Virus record (IMG/VR): IMGVR_UViG_3300038701_000547
Coordinates: 1 to 34,056 of that record
Direction: 5' to 3' (one strand)
Origin: a virus
Length of the DNA: 34,056 nt
Positions 21,596-28,083 of the stretch are shown here, in pieces. Within the stretch, counting starts at the first letter, position 1. Every line of letters begins with the position of its first letter. The notes below the pieces were generated by a model. The model had not been told where the DNA came from and made no database searches. It saw nothing but the letters and a program-made list of their open reading frames with translations. The translations under genes and the position numbers were made by a program.

Positions 21596-21939
21596 CAGCG
21601 ATCGGACTTGATCCGATAGCGCATCATGGCCGATAGCATCATCTGGCGCTGGGCCGGTGACGCCTTGTCAGACAGCCACTTCGTCAATTGGCTTCGCGTG
21701 ATGCCAAGCGCATCAGCAGCCGCCTTCCGCGACGGGAATGTGGTGCCGTATATGGTCGTCGATCTTGCGGCATTCGTGTTCCCCGGCACCCCGCCTTCCG
21801 GGATCGTTTCCGCATGACCTCGACGCCGCAGCCGTTGGCTTATGGCTGTATTGCTGATCCCGAGCGCTTCAGCCGCGTGTCCGTGCGACGGGTAGATTTT
21901 GCCTCCGATCCGCACTGGCATCCAGTTACTTTTTGCCAA
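21595..21939 (-). CDS. Tandem helix-turn-helix DNA-binding protein
   Basis: Two similar modules are visible: IGGKIYPSHGHAAEALGISNTAISQRLRR and IYGTTFPSRKAAADALGITRSQLTKWL. Both resemble NUMOD1-type helix-turn-helix repeats found beside HNH endonucleases. The start is uncertain: TTG 21939 has AGGAGG 4 nt upstream and overlaps the HNH stop; ATG 21921 (108 aa) and ATG 22008 are alternatives. Last gene of the leftward operon. It could bind DNA with the HNH protein or act as a regulator. Confidence 0.7.
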   Translation of the reverse strand: MAKSNWMPVRIGGKIYPSHGHAAEALGISNTAISQRLRRRGHAETIPEGGVPGNTNAARSTTIYGTTFPSRKAAADALGITRSQLTKWLSDKASPAQRQMMLSAMMRYRIKSDR

Positions 21940-22267
21940 GAATCCTCCTGATTGTCTCAAGGTATCCGTGATCTGGCCCATACTTTTCGACCCATGACGC
22001 TTTGCCATTGTGGATCGCGTCCGGTCCCTCTCGGTGATGTCTGGCGCAAAGAGGGATCGTGTCGAAGTCGCTGGTCTTCCTCGCCCCGTATCTGTCGCAG
22101 ATGACGTGGTGAGCCTCTGAGGGCGGCGCAGAGCCGCAGATGACGCACGGCAGGCCCTTGACCCGCCTCATGTGTTCAAGCGCCTCTTGGCCGTCCTCAC
22201 TGGACCTGTAGGCCCTGCGCTTGGCCGAGACCTTGCGCAGGGGTGTCTTCCTCGTCAGTCCAGCCAT
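21926..22267 (-). CDS. Ref/DUF968-like HNH nuclease
   Basis: 113 aa starting MAGLTRKTPLRKVSAKRRAY. Zinc/HNH residues: C41-x2-C44 (CVICG), H53-H54 (EAHHV) and a distal C74-x2-HH (PLCARHH), followed by NGKASWVEKYG. The pattern EAHHVICDRYGARKTSDFDTIPLC is like P1 Ref and DUF968 recombination nucleases. Its place with ERF and NinB suggests recombination. Start overlaps the upstream 63-aa gene by 13 nt. Confidence 0.8.
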   Translation of the reverse strand: MAGLTRKTPLRKVSAKRRAYRSSEDGQEALEHMRRVKGLPCVICGSAPPSEAHHVICDRYGARKTSDFDTIPLCARHHREGPDAIHNGKASWVEKYGPDHGYLETIRRILGKK

Positions 22268-22446
22268 CTTTCCCACTCGTGGCATTCGACCGTGACGGCG
22301 ATCGACATGTCGTAGAGGTCCTGAACCCGCCCCTTCGACTTCCGCGCTCGGATGATCGCAGCCTCGATTCGGTTGCGCTCCGCATACAACTTCGTCAGCC
22401 GCCTCTTTGCGATTGGCCGCATGATGGGCTTGAGCAGCCACCTCAT
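22255..22446 (-). CDS. Small basic helical protein (63 aa)
   Basis: Very basic N-terminus (RWLLKPIMRPIAKRRLTKLYAERNR), then a helix and SIAVTVECHEWERW. Unrecognised. Start overlaps the GapR-like stop (ATGA) and end overlaps the HNH start, so it is translated as part of the chain. Basic charge suggests nucleic acid binding, but no motif is clear. Confidence 0.6.
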   Translation of the reverse strand: MRWLLKPIMRPIAKRRLTKLYAERNRIEAAIIRARKSKGRVQDLYDMSIAVTVECHEWERWLD

Positions 22447-22685
22447 AGCCCGAGGGCCTCCCGGTATACGGCTTCGATGGCCTCTTCCTCGGCGATGTCT
22501 TCCGCCCGCTTCTTGCGAAGGGCCACAATCTTGCTGATCGTCTTCGGGCAGTATCCGAGCGCCTTGGCTTCGGCATAGATTTCTTTCCGCGCCTCGGTCT
22601 CGTCGGCGATCCGCTCATTCTGGGATTCGATGCGCTCCACGATCTGGCGAAGCTGATCCGCTGCGGTGGTGTCGATGTTTTCCAT
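22443..22685 (-). CDS. GapR/DUF2312-like nucleoid-associated protein
   Basis: 80 aa. ADQLRQIVERIESQNERIADETEARKEIYAEAKALGYCPKTISKIVALRKK, then an acidic AEEEAIEAVYREALGL, matches the layout of DUF2312: a long N-terminal helix for dimerisation, a turn with G-Y/F, and a basic K-x4-LRK region. In alphaproteobacteria, GapR binds overtwisted DNA and stimulates topoisomerases. A phage copy could manage DNA ahead of replication forks. Starts just after the upstream stop (1-nt gap). Confidence 0.88.
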   Translation of the reverse strand: MENIDTTAADQLRQIVERIESQNERIADETEARKEIYAEAKALGYCPKTISKIVALRKKRAEDIAEEEAIEAVYREALGL

Positions 22686-22686
22686 G

Positions 22687-22950
22687 TCAGTTCCTCGGTG
22701 GTGCGGTTTCAGGAAGTGCCGCGATGGCGGCGCGTCCGGCGGCGGTCAGTCGCCAGTGGATGCCGTTCGTTTGGATGACGAATGGCGTCTCGGTCTCTGG
22801 GTCTTCAACGCGCTCGATCCATCCGCACTTCTCCAGGCTGATCATCGTCGGCCCCTTGAGGTCGAAATTCGCGGACAGGAACGGCGTATCCCCGACGCCT
22901 TCCAGCTTCTTGAGCGCTCGCCATCGTGTGAGTGTCAGTTTCGGTTTCAT
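22687..22950 (-). CDS. Winged-helix-like protein (87 aa)
   Basis: Starts at ATG 22950 with GGAGG 4 nt upstream, rather than 22971. Sequence LTRWRALKKLEGVGDTPFLSANFDLKGPTMISLEKCGWIERVEDPETETPF, then IHWRLTAAGRAAIAAL, fits a MarR/PadR-like winged helix with a beta wing. A DNA-binding role is inferred. Start overlaps the NinB stop by ATGA. Confidence 0.65.
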   Translation of the reverse strand: MKPKLTLTRWRALKKLEGVGDTPFLSANFDLKGPTMISLEKCGWIERVEDPETETPFVIQTNGIHWRLTAAGRAAIAALPETAPPRN

Positions 22951-23333
22951 GCTTCCTCCTTCTCGCTCCACTCGACACCATGTCGGGAGCCATATTCGTA
23001 GATGGATTCAATCAGTGCGCTCATCTGCGGCTTCGTCATCTTCGATGACCTGAAGCCAAGCGGGAAAGGTCCGGTGCCGTCCAGGCCATCGGCGAACTGA
23101 ACCTGGTGTCCGAGAGCGTGCAGAAATGCGCATTTCCATGTCTCCGGCGTCCACTTCCTGCCCTCTGGTTGAGCAAACGCGACATCGGTCAGCATTGCCC
23201 ACATCTTGGCATTCTGATCGAGCGTTCGGTCGCCTCCTGAGATGGTCAGGGTGGAGTATTCCGGCGCTGCGTCGATGAGCTGGTGGGCATAGAGACGCTG
23301 TCGTGGGCCAGTGAGGCGGACCTTGTATGGCAT
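22947..23333 (-). CDS. ninB: NinB-like recombination protein
   Basis: 128 aa, MPYKVRLTGPRQRLYAHQLIDAAP at the N-terminus. Core signature TLDQNAKMWAMLTDVAFAQPEGRKWTPETWKCAFLHALGHQV and the C-terminal SSKMTKPQMSALIESIYEYGSRHGVEW are characteristic of NinB (lambda Orf) proteins, which bind ssDNA/SSB and help RecF-pathway recombination. ATG 23333 overlaps the stop of the 57-aa gene. Operon partner of ERF. Confidence 0.92.
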   Translation of the reverse strand: MPYKVRLTGPRQRLYAHQLIDAAPEYSTLTISGGDRTLDQNAKMWAMLTDVAFAQPEGRKWTPETWKCAFLHALGHQVQFADGLDGTGPFPLGFRSSKMTKPQMSALIESIYEYGSRHGVEWSEKEEA

Positions 23334-23506
23334 CAGCCGCCGCCCCGCATCGTCCAGTGATCGATCATCACGCGCCGCACGCGCTCGACGCTCACGCCCA
23401 GCTCTTGGGCGGTTCGATCGACAACGTATATTGGACTGATATTGGCGATCCCGCCGCACTGTTCTTCGATGCGGTCATAGGCTTTGACGATGTCTGCATC
23501 GGTCAT
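23333..23506 (-). CDS. Small HTH-like protein (57 aa)
   Basis: Reads MTDADIVKAYDRIEEQCGGI, then ANISPIYVVDRTAQELGVSV and ERVRRVMIDHWTMRGGG. TAQELGVSVERVRRVMIDH is a plausible helix-turn-helix. Both ends overlap neighbouring genes by a few bases (TGATG at each), and the upstream AAGGAAG is a ribosome site. Below the usual 60-codon cutoff, so easily missed. Confidence 0.7.
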   Translation of the reverse strand: MTDADIVKAYDRIEEQCGGIANISPIYVVDRTAQELGVSVERVRRVMIDHWTMRGGG

Positions 23507-24198
23507 CAGTAAGCTTCCTTTTCGGTCCAGCGGCGCACGCCGGATATCTCGGTGTCCTTATGGTTCTTGGCGACGTAGGCCTCGATGAAGGCTGTCACCG
23601 CATCCCGATCATTCTGGGCGATCCAGTGCAGCGCGGCGCGGTGGTCCGCGATCTCGTAGCGGTGGACCGTCCGCATCCCTTTGACCTTGTCCTTCTGCTT
23701 GACGCTTGCTTCTTCGAGCGCGCGCTGCGCTTGGGCGGCCTTCTCGGCGGCTTCGCGCTGGGCGGCTATGTCCGAGGCATGTGCGGCCCGTGCGGCCTCC
23801 TGCCCCTCGCGCTTGGCCTTCTCTGCCGCTTCCCATGCTGCGCGCTTCTCTGCCTCCTTCTGGGCAGCCAGGGCGCGCTTGAACGGGTCTTGACATGCGA
23901 CCAAGCCTTTGATGATCCGGTCGAGGTCGTCCTGCGTAGGCTTCCAGCGCGCCACTTCTGCCTTCCAAGCCTCGTGCAGCGGCTTGGTGGCTTCGTCGCG
24001 CGCGGCGTTCAGGTCTTTCAGCGCGCCCTTGATCGTCTTGAGCAGGGCGTCGGTTGCCTTCAATTGGCCCTCGTTCTGGATCGGCTCTCCGTCGAGCCAG
24101 TTCTGCGCCTCATCGATGGCATCGCCATAAGGCGCGAGGGCTTCGTCAATCGGGTCTGGCGGGTTGTTGTGATTGCGGGGCGGTAGGGTGTCATTCAT
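23506..24198 (-). CDS. Coiled-coil early phage protein (230 aa)
   Basis: Starts at ATG 24198, with GGAGG 7 nt upstream; GTG 24204 is the alternative. N-terminal NNPPDPIDEALAPYGDAIDEAQNWLDGEP, then a basic helix region, a long coiled coil (AQKEAEKRAAWEAAEKAKREGQEAARAAH...) and a small C-terminal domain (MRTVHRYEIADHRAALHWIAQNDRDAVTAFIEAYVAKNHK). Proteins of this shape are common next to ERF and NinB. It may be an accessory of the recombinase; unproven. Confidence 0.7.
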   Translation of the reverse strand: MNDTLPPRNHNNPPDPIDEALAPYGDAIDEAQNWLDGEPIQNEGQLKATDALLKTIKGALKDLNAARDEATKPLHEAWKAEVARWKPTQDDLDRIIKGLVACQDPFKRALAAQKEAEKRAAWEAAEKAKREGQEAARAAHASDIAAQREAAEKAAQAQRALEEASVKQKDKVKGMRTVHRYEIADHRAALHWIAQNDRDAVTAFIEAYVAKNHKDTEISGVRRWTEKEAY

Positions 24199-24200
24199 GA

Positions 24201-24407
24201 TCACACCTCCTTTTCGATCAGAATCGCGTTGATCGGCTTACAGCGAAATGCTGGTTCTGGAACATCGACCTCGTGAACAGTCACTGGCTTGCGTCCGTCC
24301 TTGGTTTCGACCACGACAAAATCGCCGGGGGAAAGCTGTTCCTCCCCGTCATAGGTGTAGGTGTATGCCCGATAGTCTGCTGAGTTGAATTTCACTGAAA
24401 TGAACAT
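24201..24407 (-). CDS. Small beta-rich protein (68 aa)
   Basis: MFISVKFNSADYRAYTYTYD, then GEEQLSPGDFVVVETKDGRKPVTVHEVD. The pattern of strands around GDFVVVETKDGR recalls the small N-terminal domain of PriA-like proteins, but similarity is weak and by eye. GGAGG is 5 nt before ATG 24407. The stop is 2 nt before the next gene's start. Function unknown. Confidence 0.65.
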   Translation of the reverse strand: MFISVKFNSADYRAYTYTYDGEEQLSPGDFVVVETKDGRKPVTVHEVDVPEPAFRCKPINAILIEKEV

Positions 24408-24448
24408 TGGTTCCTCCGTTTGATGTGAAGATGGTTGGGCCGAAGCCC

Positions 24449-25060
24449 CTAGTATGGTATTTGGTCTCCATCGAGATCGTTGTTCGCTGGCTTGCTCATG
24501 CGCTCTTTGGCTGCGTCCTTGGCGGAGATCACGTCTGCGCTGGCCTGCACCGGCTTTGGAATTCGCCCCCAGCGCTCTTTCAGGTCGTCCAAGCTGTCGG
24601 CTTCTGAGAGATATTTCTTGGCCCGCTCAATCGCCTCTGCGTCGGTTTCCTGCGGCTTCTGCTGGCGCTGTTCCTGATTCGGAGGTGCCTTTGCCGCCGC
24701 GTTCCCGTCATCGTCTTCAGGAGCGATGCCAGCCATCGCCATTAGCCCGTATCTCCGAGCATAGGTCACTGCTGACCCATAGCCCTGCATGTCGTTCTTC
24801 GAGACGATCAGCGGAACCCGGCAGGTGAGGCTTTCGCCGCTCTCACCGTGGATCAGTATCGTCTCGACATAACGCCCGTGCTCGTCCTCTCCGGTAGGCT
24901 GAATCAATGCGATGCCAGCTTCATTGAGCGCAGGAAGGCAGGCGTCCATGACGTTCCCCAGATCGGCATACTTGCTGCGGAAGTGAGGGTTGCTGGCCTG
25001 CTTGAGCGCCTTGCCCATGTTGGCCTGCGCTTTTGCCAATGCTGTTGCGATACCCTTCAT
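24449..25060 (-). CDS. erf: ERF-family ssDNA annealing protein
   Basis: 203 aa. The core of P22 Erf-type recombinases is visible: KALKQASNPHFRSKYADLGNVMDACLPALNEAGIALIQ, and YGSAVTYARRYGLMAMAGIAPEDDDGN. The linker is Gln-rich, followed by a small C-terminal helical domain ending in DLDGDQIPY, whose acidic tip resembles an SSB-like tail. It promotes annealing and circularisation or recombination of phage DNA. GGAGGGG lies 7 nt upstream of ATG 25060. Confidence 0.93.
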   Translation of the reverse strand: MKGIATALAKAQANMGKALKQASNPHFRSKYADLGNVMDACLPALNEAGIALIQPTGEDEHGRYVETILIHGESGESLTCRVPLIVSKNDMQGYGSAVTYARRYGLMAMAGIAPEDDDGNAAAKAPPNQEQRQQKPQETDAEAIERAKKYLSEADSLDDLKERWGRIPKPVQASADVISAKDAAKERMSKPANNDLDGDQIPY

Positions 25061-25061
25061 C

Positions 25062-25715
25062 TCAAAACCCCTCCTTCAGCATCTTGCGGAGCTGCTGCTC
25101 CTGCGCTTCCCCTGCGGCGGCCCGTGTGGCGGCCCGTGTGGCGGTCCATGCGGAGGCCCATGCGGCGGCCCATGCGGCGGCCCGTGTGGCGGTCCATGCG
25201 GAGGCCCATGCGGCGGCCCATGCGGCGGCCCGTGTGGCGGCCCGTGTGGCGGCCCGTGTGGCGGCCCATGCGGCGGCCTCTGCGGCGGCCTCTGCGGCGT
25301 CCCGTGCGGCCTCTGCGGCGTCCCATGCGGCCTCTGCGGCTTCTGCGGCTTCTGCGGCGGCCTCTGCGGCGGCCCGTGCGGCGGCCCGCTCGTCAGGCGT
25401 TGCGGCGTCGTTCCGCAGCATGGCGATCTGATCGCGGATGCGTTTGTCGTTGGGGTATTGTGCCTCGTAGAGGTGCATCACTTGTTCTGCGCACCACGCC
25501 TGAAAATGGCGGGACAGGCGGTCGTGATCGGGTTGCATTGCGTGGGACAGCACCCACAGGGCGTCGTCCAGCCCGTTGCTGTTGAGGATGGCCATGAGCG
25601 GAAGAGGCTCGTCGTCGGCCTTGGTCTTGCCAAGGTGTGCTAGCAGTTTTTCCCAGCCATCCTTGCAAGGGGACGCCCTGCGGATGCGGGCAAGTGTCGT
25701 GGTGTAGGTGGTCAT
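25062..25715 (-). CDS. Ala-rich repeat phage protein (Imm5-like)
   Basis: 217 aa from ATG 25715. N-terminal LLAHLGKTKADDEPLPLMAILNSNGLDDALWVLSHAMQPDHDRLSRHFQAWCAEQVMHLYEAQYPNDK is a conserved phage module; similar sequences with Ala-rich tails have been called Imm5-like. Then ERAAARAAAEAAAEAAEAAEAAW and many A-A-x-A tetrads with W, R, T or S at the variable place, forming a long helix. DNA here is a 12-bp satellite. Function unknown; an immunity role is not shown. Confidence 0.7.
   Translation of the reverse strand: MTTYTTTLARIRRASPCKDGWEKLLAHLGKTKADDEPLPLMAILNSNGLDDALWVLSHAMQPDHDRLSRHFQAWCAEQVMHLYEAQYPNDKRIRDQIAMLRNDAATPDERAAARAAAEAAAEAAEAAEAAWDAAEAARDAAEAAAEAAAWAATRAATRAATRAAAWAAAWASAWTATRAAAWAAAWASAWTATRAATRAAAGEAQEQQLRKMLKEGF
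25114..25390. repeat. 12-bp tandem repeat within a coding region
   Basis: Roughly 23 units of consensus GCGGCCCRTGYG with variants GCGGTCCATGCG, GAGGCCCATGCG, GCGGCCTCTGCG. A 48-bp block (25129-25176) is exactly repeated at 25177-25224, which points to recent slippage. In frame on the minus strand each unit encodes a tetrapeptide such as AAWA or ATRA. Confidence 0.9.
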
Positions 25716-25813
25716 CAGAAGCCCACCCCGTGGCCGAGCACCAGCATCGCGTAGCCGGTCCCGAAGATGCACACGACCCCGAGGAAATCGCAGATGATGT
25801 CTTTGATGTTCAT
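25715..25813 (-). CDS. 32-aa single-span membrane protein
   Basis: Reads MNIKDIICDFLGVVCIFGTG, then YAMLVLGHGVGF. One transmembrane segment, ending just after a Gly-rich turn. Start overlaps the upstream 58-aa gene stop (ATGA) and the stop overlaps the start of the Ala-rich gene. GGGAAG precedes the ATG. Small membrane proteins like this recur in early operons of alphaproteobacterial phages; role unknown. Confidence 0.65.
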   Translation of the reverse strand: MNIKDIICDFLGVVCIFGTGYAMLVLGHGVGF

Positions 25814-25986
25814 GGTTCTTCCCTTTTCTTAATCTCGTATCCGAGCGCATCGGCGAGGTCGTTCATGGCTTCGTGCGCATTCTGAAGATGGAAATCGCGG
25901 CGACTGCCTTCTTCGGTCCAGTAGACCAGCAGCATGTTTTTAGCGATTTCTTCGGCATAGATGCGAGCGAGGATTGCTTTGCTCAT
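25810..25986 (-). CDS. Small hypothetical protein (58 aa)
   Basis: Begins MSKAILARIYAEEIAKNMLL, continues VYWTEEGSRRDFHLQNAHEA and ends MNDLADALGYEIKKREEP. Helical then short beta. No known motif. Start overlaps the zinc-finger gene stop by 4 nt (ATGA) and the end overlaps the next gene by 4 nt. Confidence 0.65.
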   Translation of the reverse strand: MSKAILARIYAEEIAKNMLLVYWTEEGSRRDFHLQNAHEAMNDLADALGYEIKKREEP

Positions 25987-26156
25987 TCTTCTTCCTCGTC
26001 AAACTCAACCTCGCCTGTTCCGTCGCACAGCTCGCAGGTGTCGTTCACGGTGTCGATGAAGCCGCCGTTGATGTAATCGACCACCGGCACGTCGTAGTCG
26101 CAGCGCCCGACACCTCCGCATTCGGGGCAGACGCGCATCTGCTCTTCGTGAGTCAT
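25983..26156 (-). CDS. Zinc-ribbon small protein (57 aa), first leftward gene
   Basis: Reads MTHEEQMRVCPECGGVGRCD, then YDVPVVDYINGGFIDTVNDT and CELCDGTGEVEFDEEEE. Two CxxC knuckles with G-G/G-T-G turns (CPECGGVG, CELCDGTG) make a DnaJ-like zinc fold. GGAGG lies 5 nt before ATG 26156. First gene after the leftward promoter; the acidic C-terminus could contact polymerase or host factors, but this is only a guess. Confidence 0.7.
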   Translation of the reverse strand: MTHEEQMRVCPECGGVGRCDYDVPVVDYINGGFIDTVNDTCELCDGTGEVEFDEEEE

Positions 26157-26277
26157 GGTTTCCTCCGGTGTGGGCTGCTGCCCGTTTCTTCTGAAACCCT
26201 TGTATCAACCCACCGCAACCCTTGCAACAAAAAAACTTGCGCTTGAGCCAAGATTCCGACCGCGCTAAGGTGCGGGC
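26157..26277. promoter_or_regulatory. Divergent early control region
   Basis: Leftward promoter on the minus strand: TTGCAA (26227-26222), 17-nt spacer, TACAAG (26204-26199). Rightward promoter: TTGAGC (26243-26248), 17-nt spacer, weak TAAGGT (26266-26271), whose start would fall at ATG 26278, suggesting a leaderless mRNA. AACCCTTG occurs twice, 26195-26202 and 26217-26224, 22 bp apart (two helical turns), overlapping the leftward -10 and -35, so these are candidate operators. Confidence 0.6.
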
Positions 26278-26475
26278 ATGGACCATGAAGCACACATCGC
26301 GCTGGCGGATCACATCCGCGCCAGGCGCATCAAGAAACAGGACTTTGCCAAGCTGGTCGGGGTCCGCAGCGAGCAACTGAGCCGGTGGCTTGCAGGCAAT
26401 GTGAAGCCGGAGCGATCCGCACGGATTCTCATCTCAATCGTCACTGACGGCGCAGTAAAACCGGAGGACTGGTGA
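26278..26475 (+). CDS. Cro/CI-like repressor (65 aa)
   Basis: ALADHIRARRIKKQDFAKLVGVRSEQLSRWLAGNVKPERSARILISIVTDGAVKPEDW contains a helix-turn-helix (QDFAKLVGVRSEQLSRWL), then an amidated-style C-terminal tail, with no cleavage or dimerisation domain as in lambda CI. It sits at the divergent control region and very likely controls the leftward promoter. No Shine-Dalgarno is visible, consistent with a leaderless start. Stop overlaps the next start. Confidence 0.8.
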   Translation: MDHEAHIALADHIRARRIKKQDFAKLVGVRSEQLSRWLAGNVKPERSARILISIVTDGAVKPEDW

Positions 26476-26843
26476 TGCCGATTTCTCGCAGATATGACCC
26501 CGACCTGATCCGGCAGATGCTGGCGGACGGAAAGACCGTCGCTGACATCGCCCACCACTACGGGGTGTCGAGGAAAATGATATACGACGCGCTGCGGCAC
26601 TATGGGCTGCGGCCTCAAGACCAGCCCGGATACCAGCGCAACCCGAAGCGTGAACAAGCTCTGAGGCTGGCGCGCGCCGGGTTCGCTGCTCGCCCGATCT
26701 CGATCATGCTGGACTGCCCAGAGAATACCGTCCGCTGGTGGATCGCCGCATCTGACGTGACTCGGAAGCCGGACATTCACATGCCGACGGTGCGGAACAG
26801 TCCCGATCTGGTCCGGCGGCGCTTTGTGGAGGCGATGCGGTGA
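26475..26843 (+). CDS. Two-HTH regulatory protein (122 aa)
   Basis: N-terminal IRQMLADGKTVADIAHHYGVSRKMIYDALRHYG is a strong homeodomain-like HTH. A second (ALRLARAGFAARPISIMLDCPENTVRWWI) follows. C-terminal basic tail RRRFVEAMR. GGAGG is 7 nt upstream of ATG 26475, which is preferred over GTG 26472. Early regulator, target unknown. The stop overlaps the methyltransferase GTG. Confidence 0.75.
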   Translation: MPISRRYDPDLIRQMLADGKTVADIAHHYGVSRKMIYDALRHYGLRPQDQPGYQRNPKREQALRLARAGFAARPISIMLDCPENTVRWWIAASDVTRKPDIHMPTVRNSPDLVRRRFVEAMR

Positions 26844-27406
26844 AGATACTTGTCGCCTGCGAATACTCCGGTCGCGTTCGAGATGCCTTCATCCGGTGCG
26901 GACACGACGCGGTGTCGTGCGACCTTTTTCCCAGCGAGGCACCAGGACCGCACTTCCAAGGCGACGTGATGCCGCTTCTCTTGGAGCCGTGGGATTTGGT
27001 CATCGCGCACCCCCCTTGCACTAGGCTCTGCAACAGCGGCGTCCGGTGGCTGGCAGAGCGCGACCTGTGGGATGACATGCGCGATGGCGCTGCGTTCTTC
27101 CTCGCCTGCCTCAACGCCAACGCTCCCCGCGTGGCGGTCGAAAATCCAGTCATGCACAAATATGCGCGCGAGATCGTCGGTCGCGGCCCGGACTTTACAG
27201 TTCAGCCGTGGCAGTTCGGAGACCCGGCGAAAAAGCGGACATGCTTTTGGACGCGTGGCTTGCAGCCTCTGCTGCCAACGTCTGACATGATGGCTGCGGA
27301 TGCGCGGGCTGACTGCCACCTCGCCAGCCCAGGCCCTGACAGATGGAAGGAACGTTCTCGCACATATCAGGGCATCGCTGACGCGATGGCGGCGCAATGG
27401 GGATGA
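26840..27406 (+). CDS. Short C5-cytosine methyltransferase-like protein
   Basis: 188 aa. AdoMet site motif ILVACEYSGRVRDAFIRCGH, then HPPCTRLCNSGVRW (motif IV-like, catalytic Cys in PPC) and VAVENPVMHKYA (motif VI ENP). The target recognition domain and motifs IX-X of a full-length enzyme (about 330-400 aa) are absent. The C-terminal section includes QPWQFGDPAKKRTCFWTRGLQPL. It could modify phage DNA, or be a binding-only relative. GTG start at 26840. Confidence 0.8.
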   Translation: MKILVACEYSGRVRDAFIRCGHDAVSCDLFPSEAPGPHFQGDVMPLLLEPWDLVIAHPPCTRLCNSGVRWLAERDLWDDMRDGAAFFLACLNANAPRVAVENPVMHKYAREIVGRGPDFTVQPWQFGDPAKKRTCFWTRGLQPLLPTSDMMAADARADCHLASPGPDRWKERSRTYQGIADAMAAQWG

Positions 27407-27762
27407 AGGTTCCGCCACGCTTCGCTCGTCGCGCATCCCGGAACAAATACGGCGCGAAGAAGACCCAGGTCGGCGAGATTACCTTTGATAGTCGCAAGGA
27501 AGCACTGCGATGGATGGAGCTTCAGATGCTGGAAAAGGCTGGCGAGATCAGCGACCTACAGCGACAAGTCAAGGTTGAACTCATTGGCCAGTATGCTCCG
27601 ATTTACACGCGGACGGGGCGGAAGATGAGATTGACGGCGGACTTTTCGTATGTCGAGGACGGCGTCCGAGTGCTAGAAGAGACCAAAGGATTCAGGACCC
27701 GAGACTACGAGGTCAGGGTGGCTGTGGCTCGGGCGATGGGACTGGAGATCAGAGAGACATGA
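27397..27762 (+). CDS. DUF1064-like phage endonuclease
   Basis: 121 aa. RRASRNKYGAKKTQVGEITFDSRKEALRWMELQMLEKAGEISDLQRQVK is the classical DUF1064 start; the PD-(D/E)xK core follows: ADFSYVEDGVRVLEETKGFRTRDYEVR with D, E and K placed for metal binding. Such enzymes are thought to be Holliday-junction or replication-linked nucleases. ATG 27403 is an alternative start. It overlaps the methyltransferase by 10 nt. Confidence 0.85.
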   Translation: MGMKVPPRFARRASRNKYGAKKTQVGEITFDSRKEALRWMELQMLEKAGEISDLQRQVKVELIGQYAPIYTRTGRKMRLTADFSYVEDGVRVLEETKGFRTRDYEVRVAVARAMGLEIRET

Positions 27763-27959
27763 GGGACACGCTACTGGCCTATCTGCGGATCATCCCTGCT
27801 GCCAGTGCTGAGATGATGGCAGACGATCTCGGGCTGTCTCACCGAGATGTGCAGGACGCGCTGCACGAGATGGACGACGCCGGGGACGTGATCCTCCGGA
27901 ATGGCTGGTATCGCCTTAGCGCGGCTGCAAAACAGCGGCTCGGAGAGATTTCCCGTTAA
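27759..27959 (+). CDS. Small winged-helix protein (66 aa)
   Basis: MRDTLLAYLRIIPAASAEMM, then ADDLGLSHRDVQDALHEMDDAGDVILRNGWYRLS is a compact winged helix with a hairpin wing. ATGA overlap with the nuclease. Likely DNA-binding; may act at the structured region that begins right after its stop. Confidence 0.7.
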   Translation: MRDTLLAYLRIIPAASAEMMADDLGLSHRDVQDALHEMDDAGDVILRNGWYRLSAAAKQRLGEISR

Positions 27960-27964
27960 AAAAC

Positions 27965-27997
27965 GGGCGGGGAGCGTGTGTCGCGCTCAACCCGCCC
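27965..27997 (+). promoter_or_regulatory. Two-part hairpin
   Basis: GGGCGGG (27965-27971) with CCCGCCC (27991-27997) encloses GAGCG (27972-27976) with CGCTC (27984-27988). No T-run follows. It lies 6 nt after the winged-helix stop; it may protect the 3' end of the upstream message. Confidence 0.6.
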
Positions 27998-28083
27998 AGT
28001 AGGTCAAGCGAGGGAGGAAGATGCCGCTTGACGTTCACAGAGGCATGAACGCCTCGACCGTATCCTCGACAGCTTGTCTGGGC

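Noticed and set aside
24990-25643. Gly-Cys-Pro repeat ORFs on the + strand opposite the Ala-rich gene
   Set aside because: The 12-bp repeat leaves several frames open. The minus-strand frame has a conserved N-terminal module, a ribosome site and operon overlaps.
25062-25715. Toxin immunity function (Imm5)
   Set aside because: Only a distant resemblance in Ala-rich layout; no toxin gene nearby. Kept as an unspecified phage protein.
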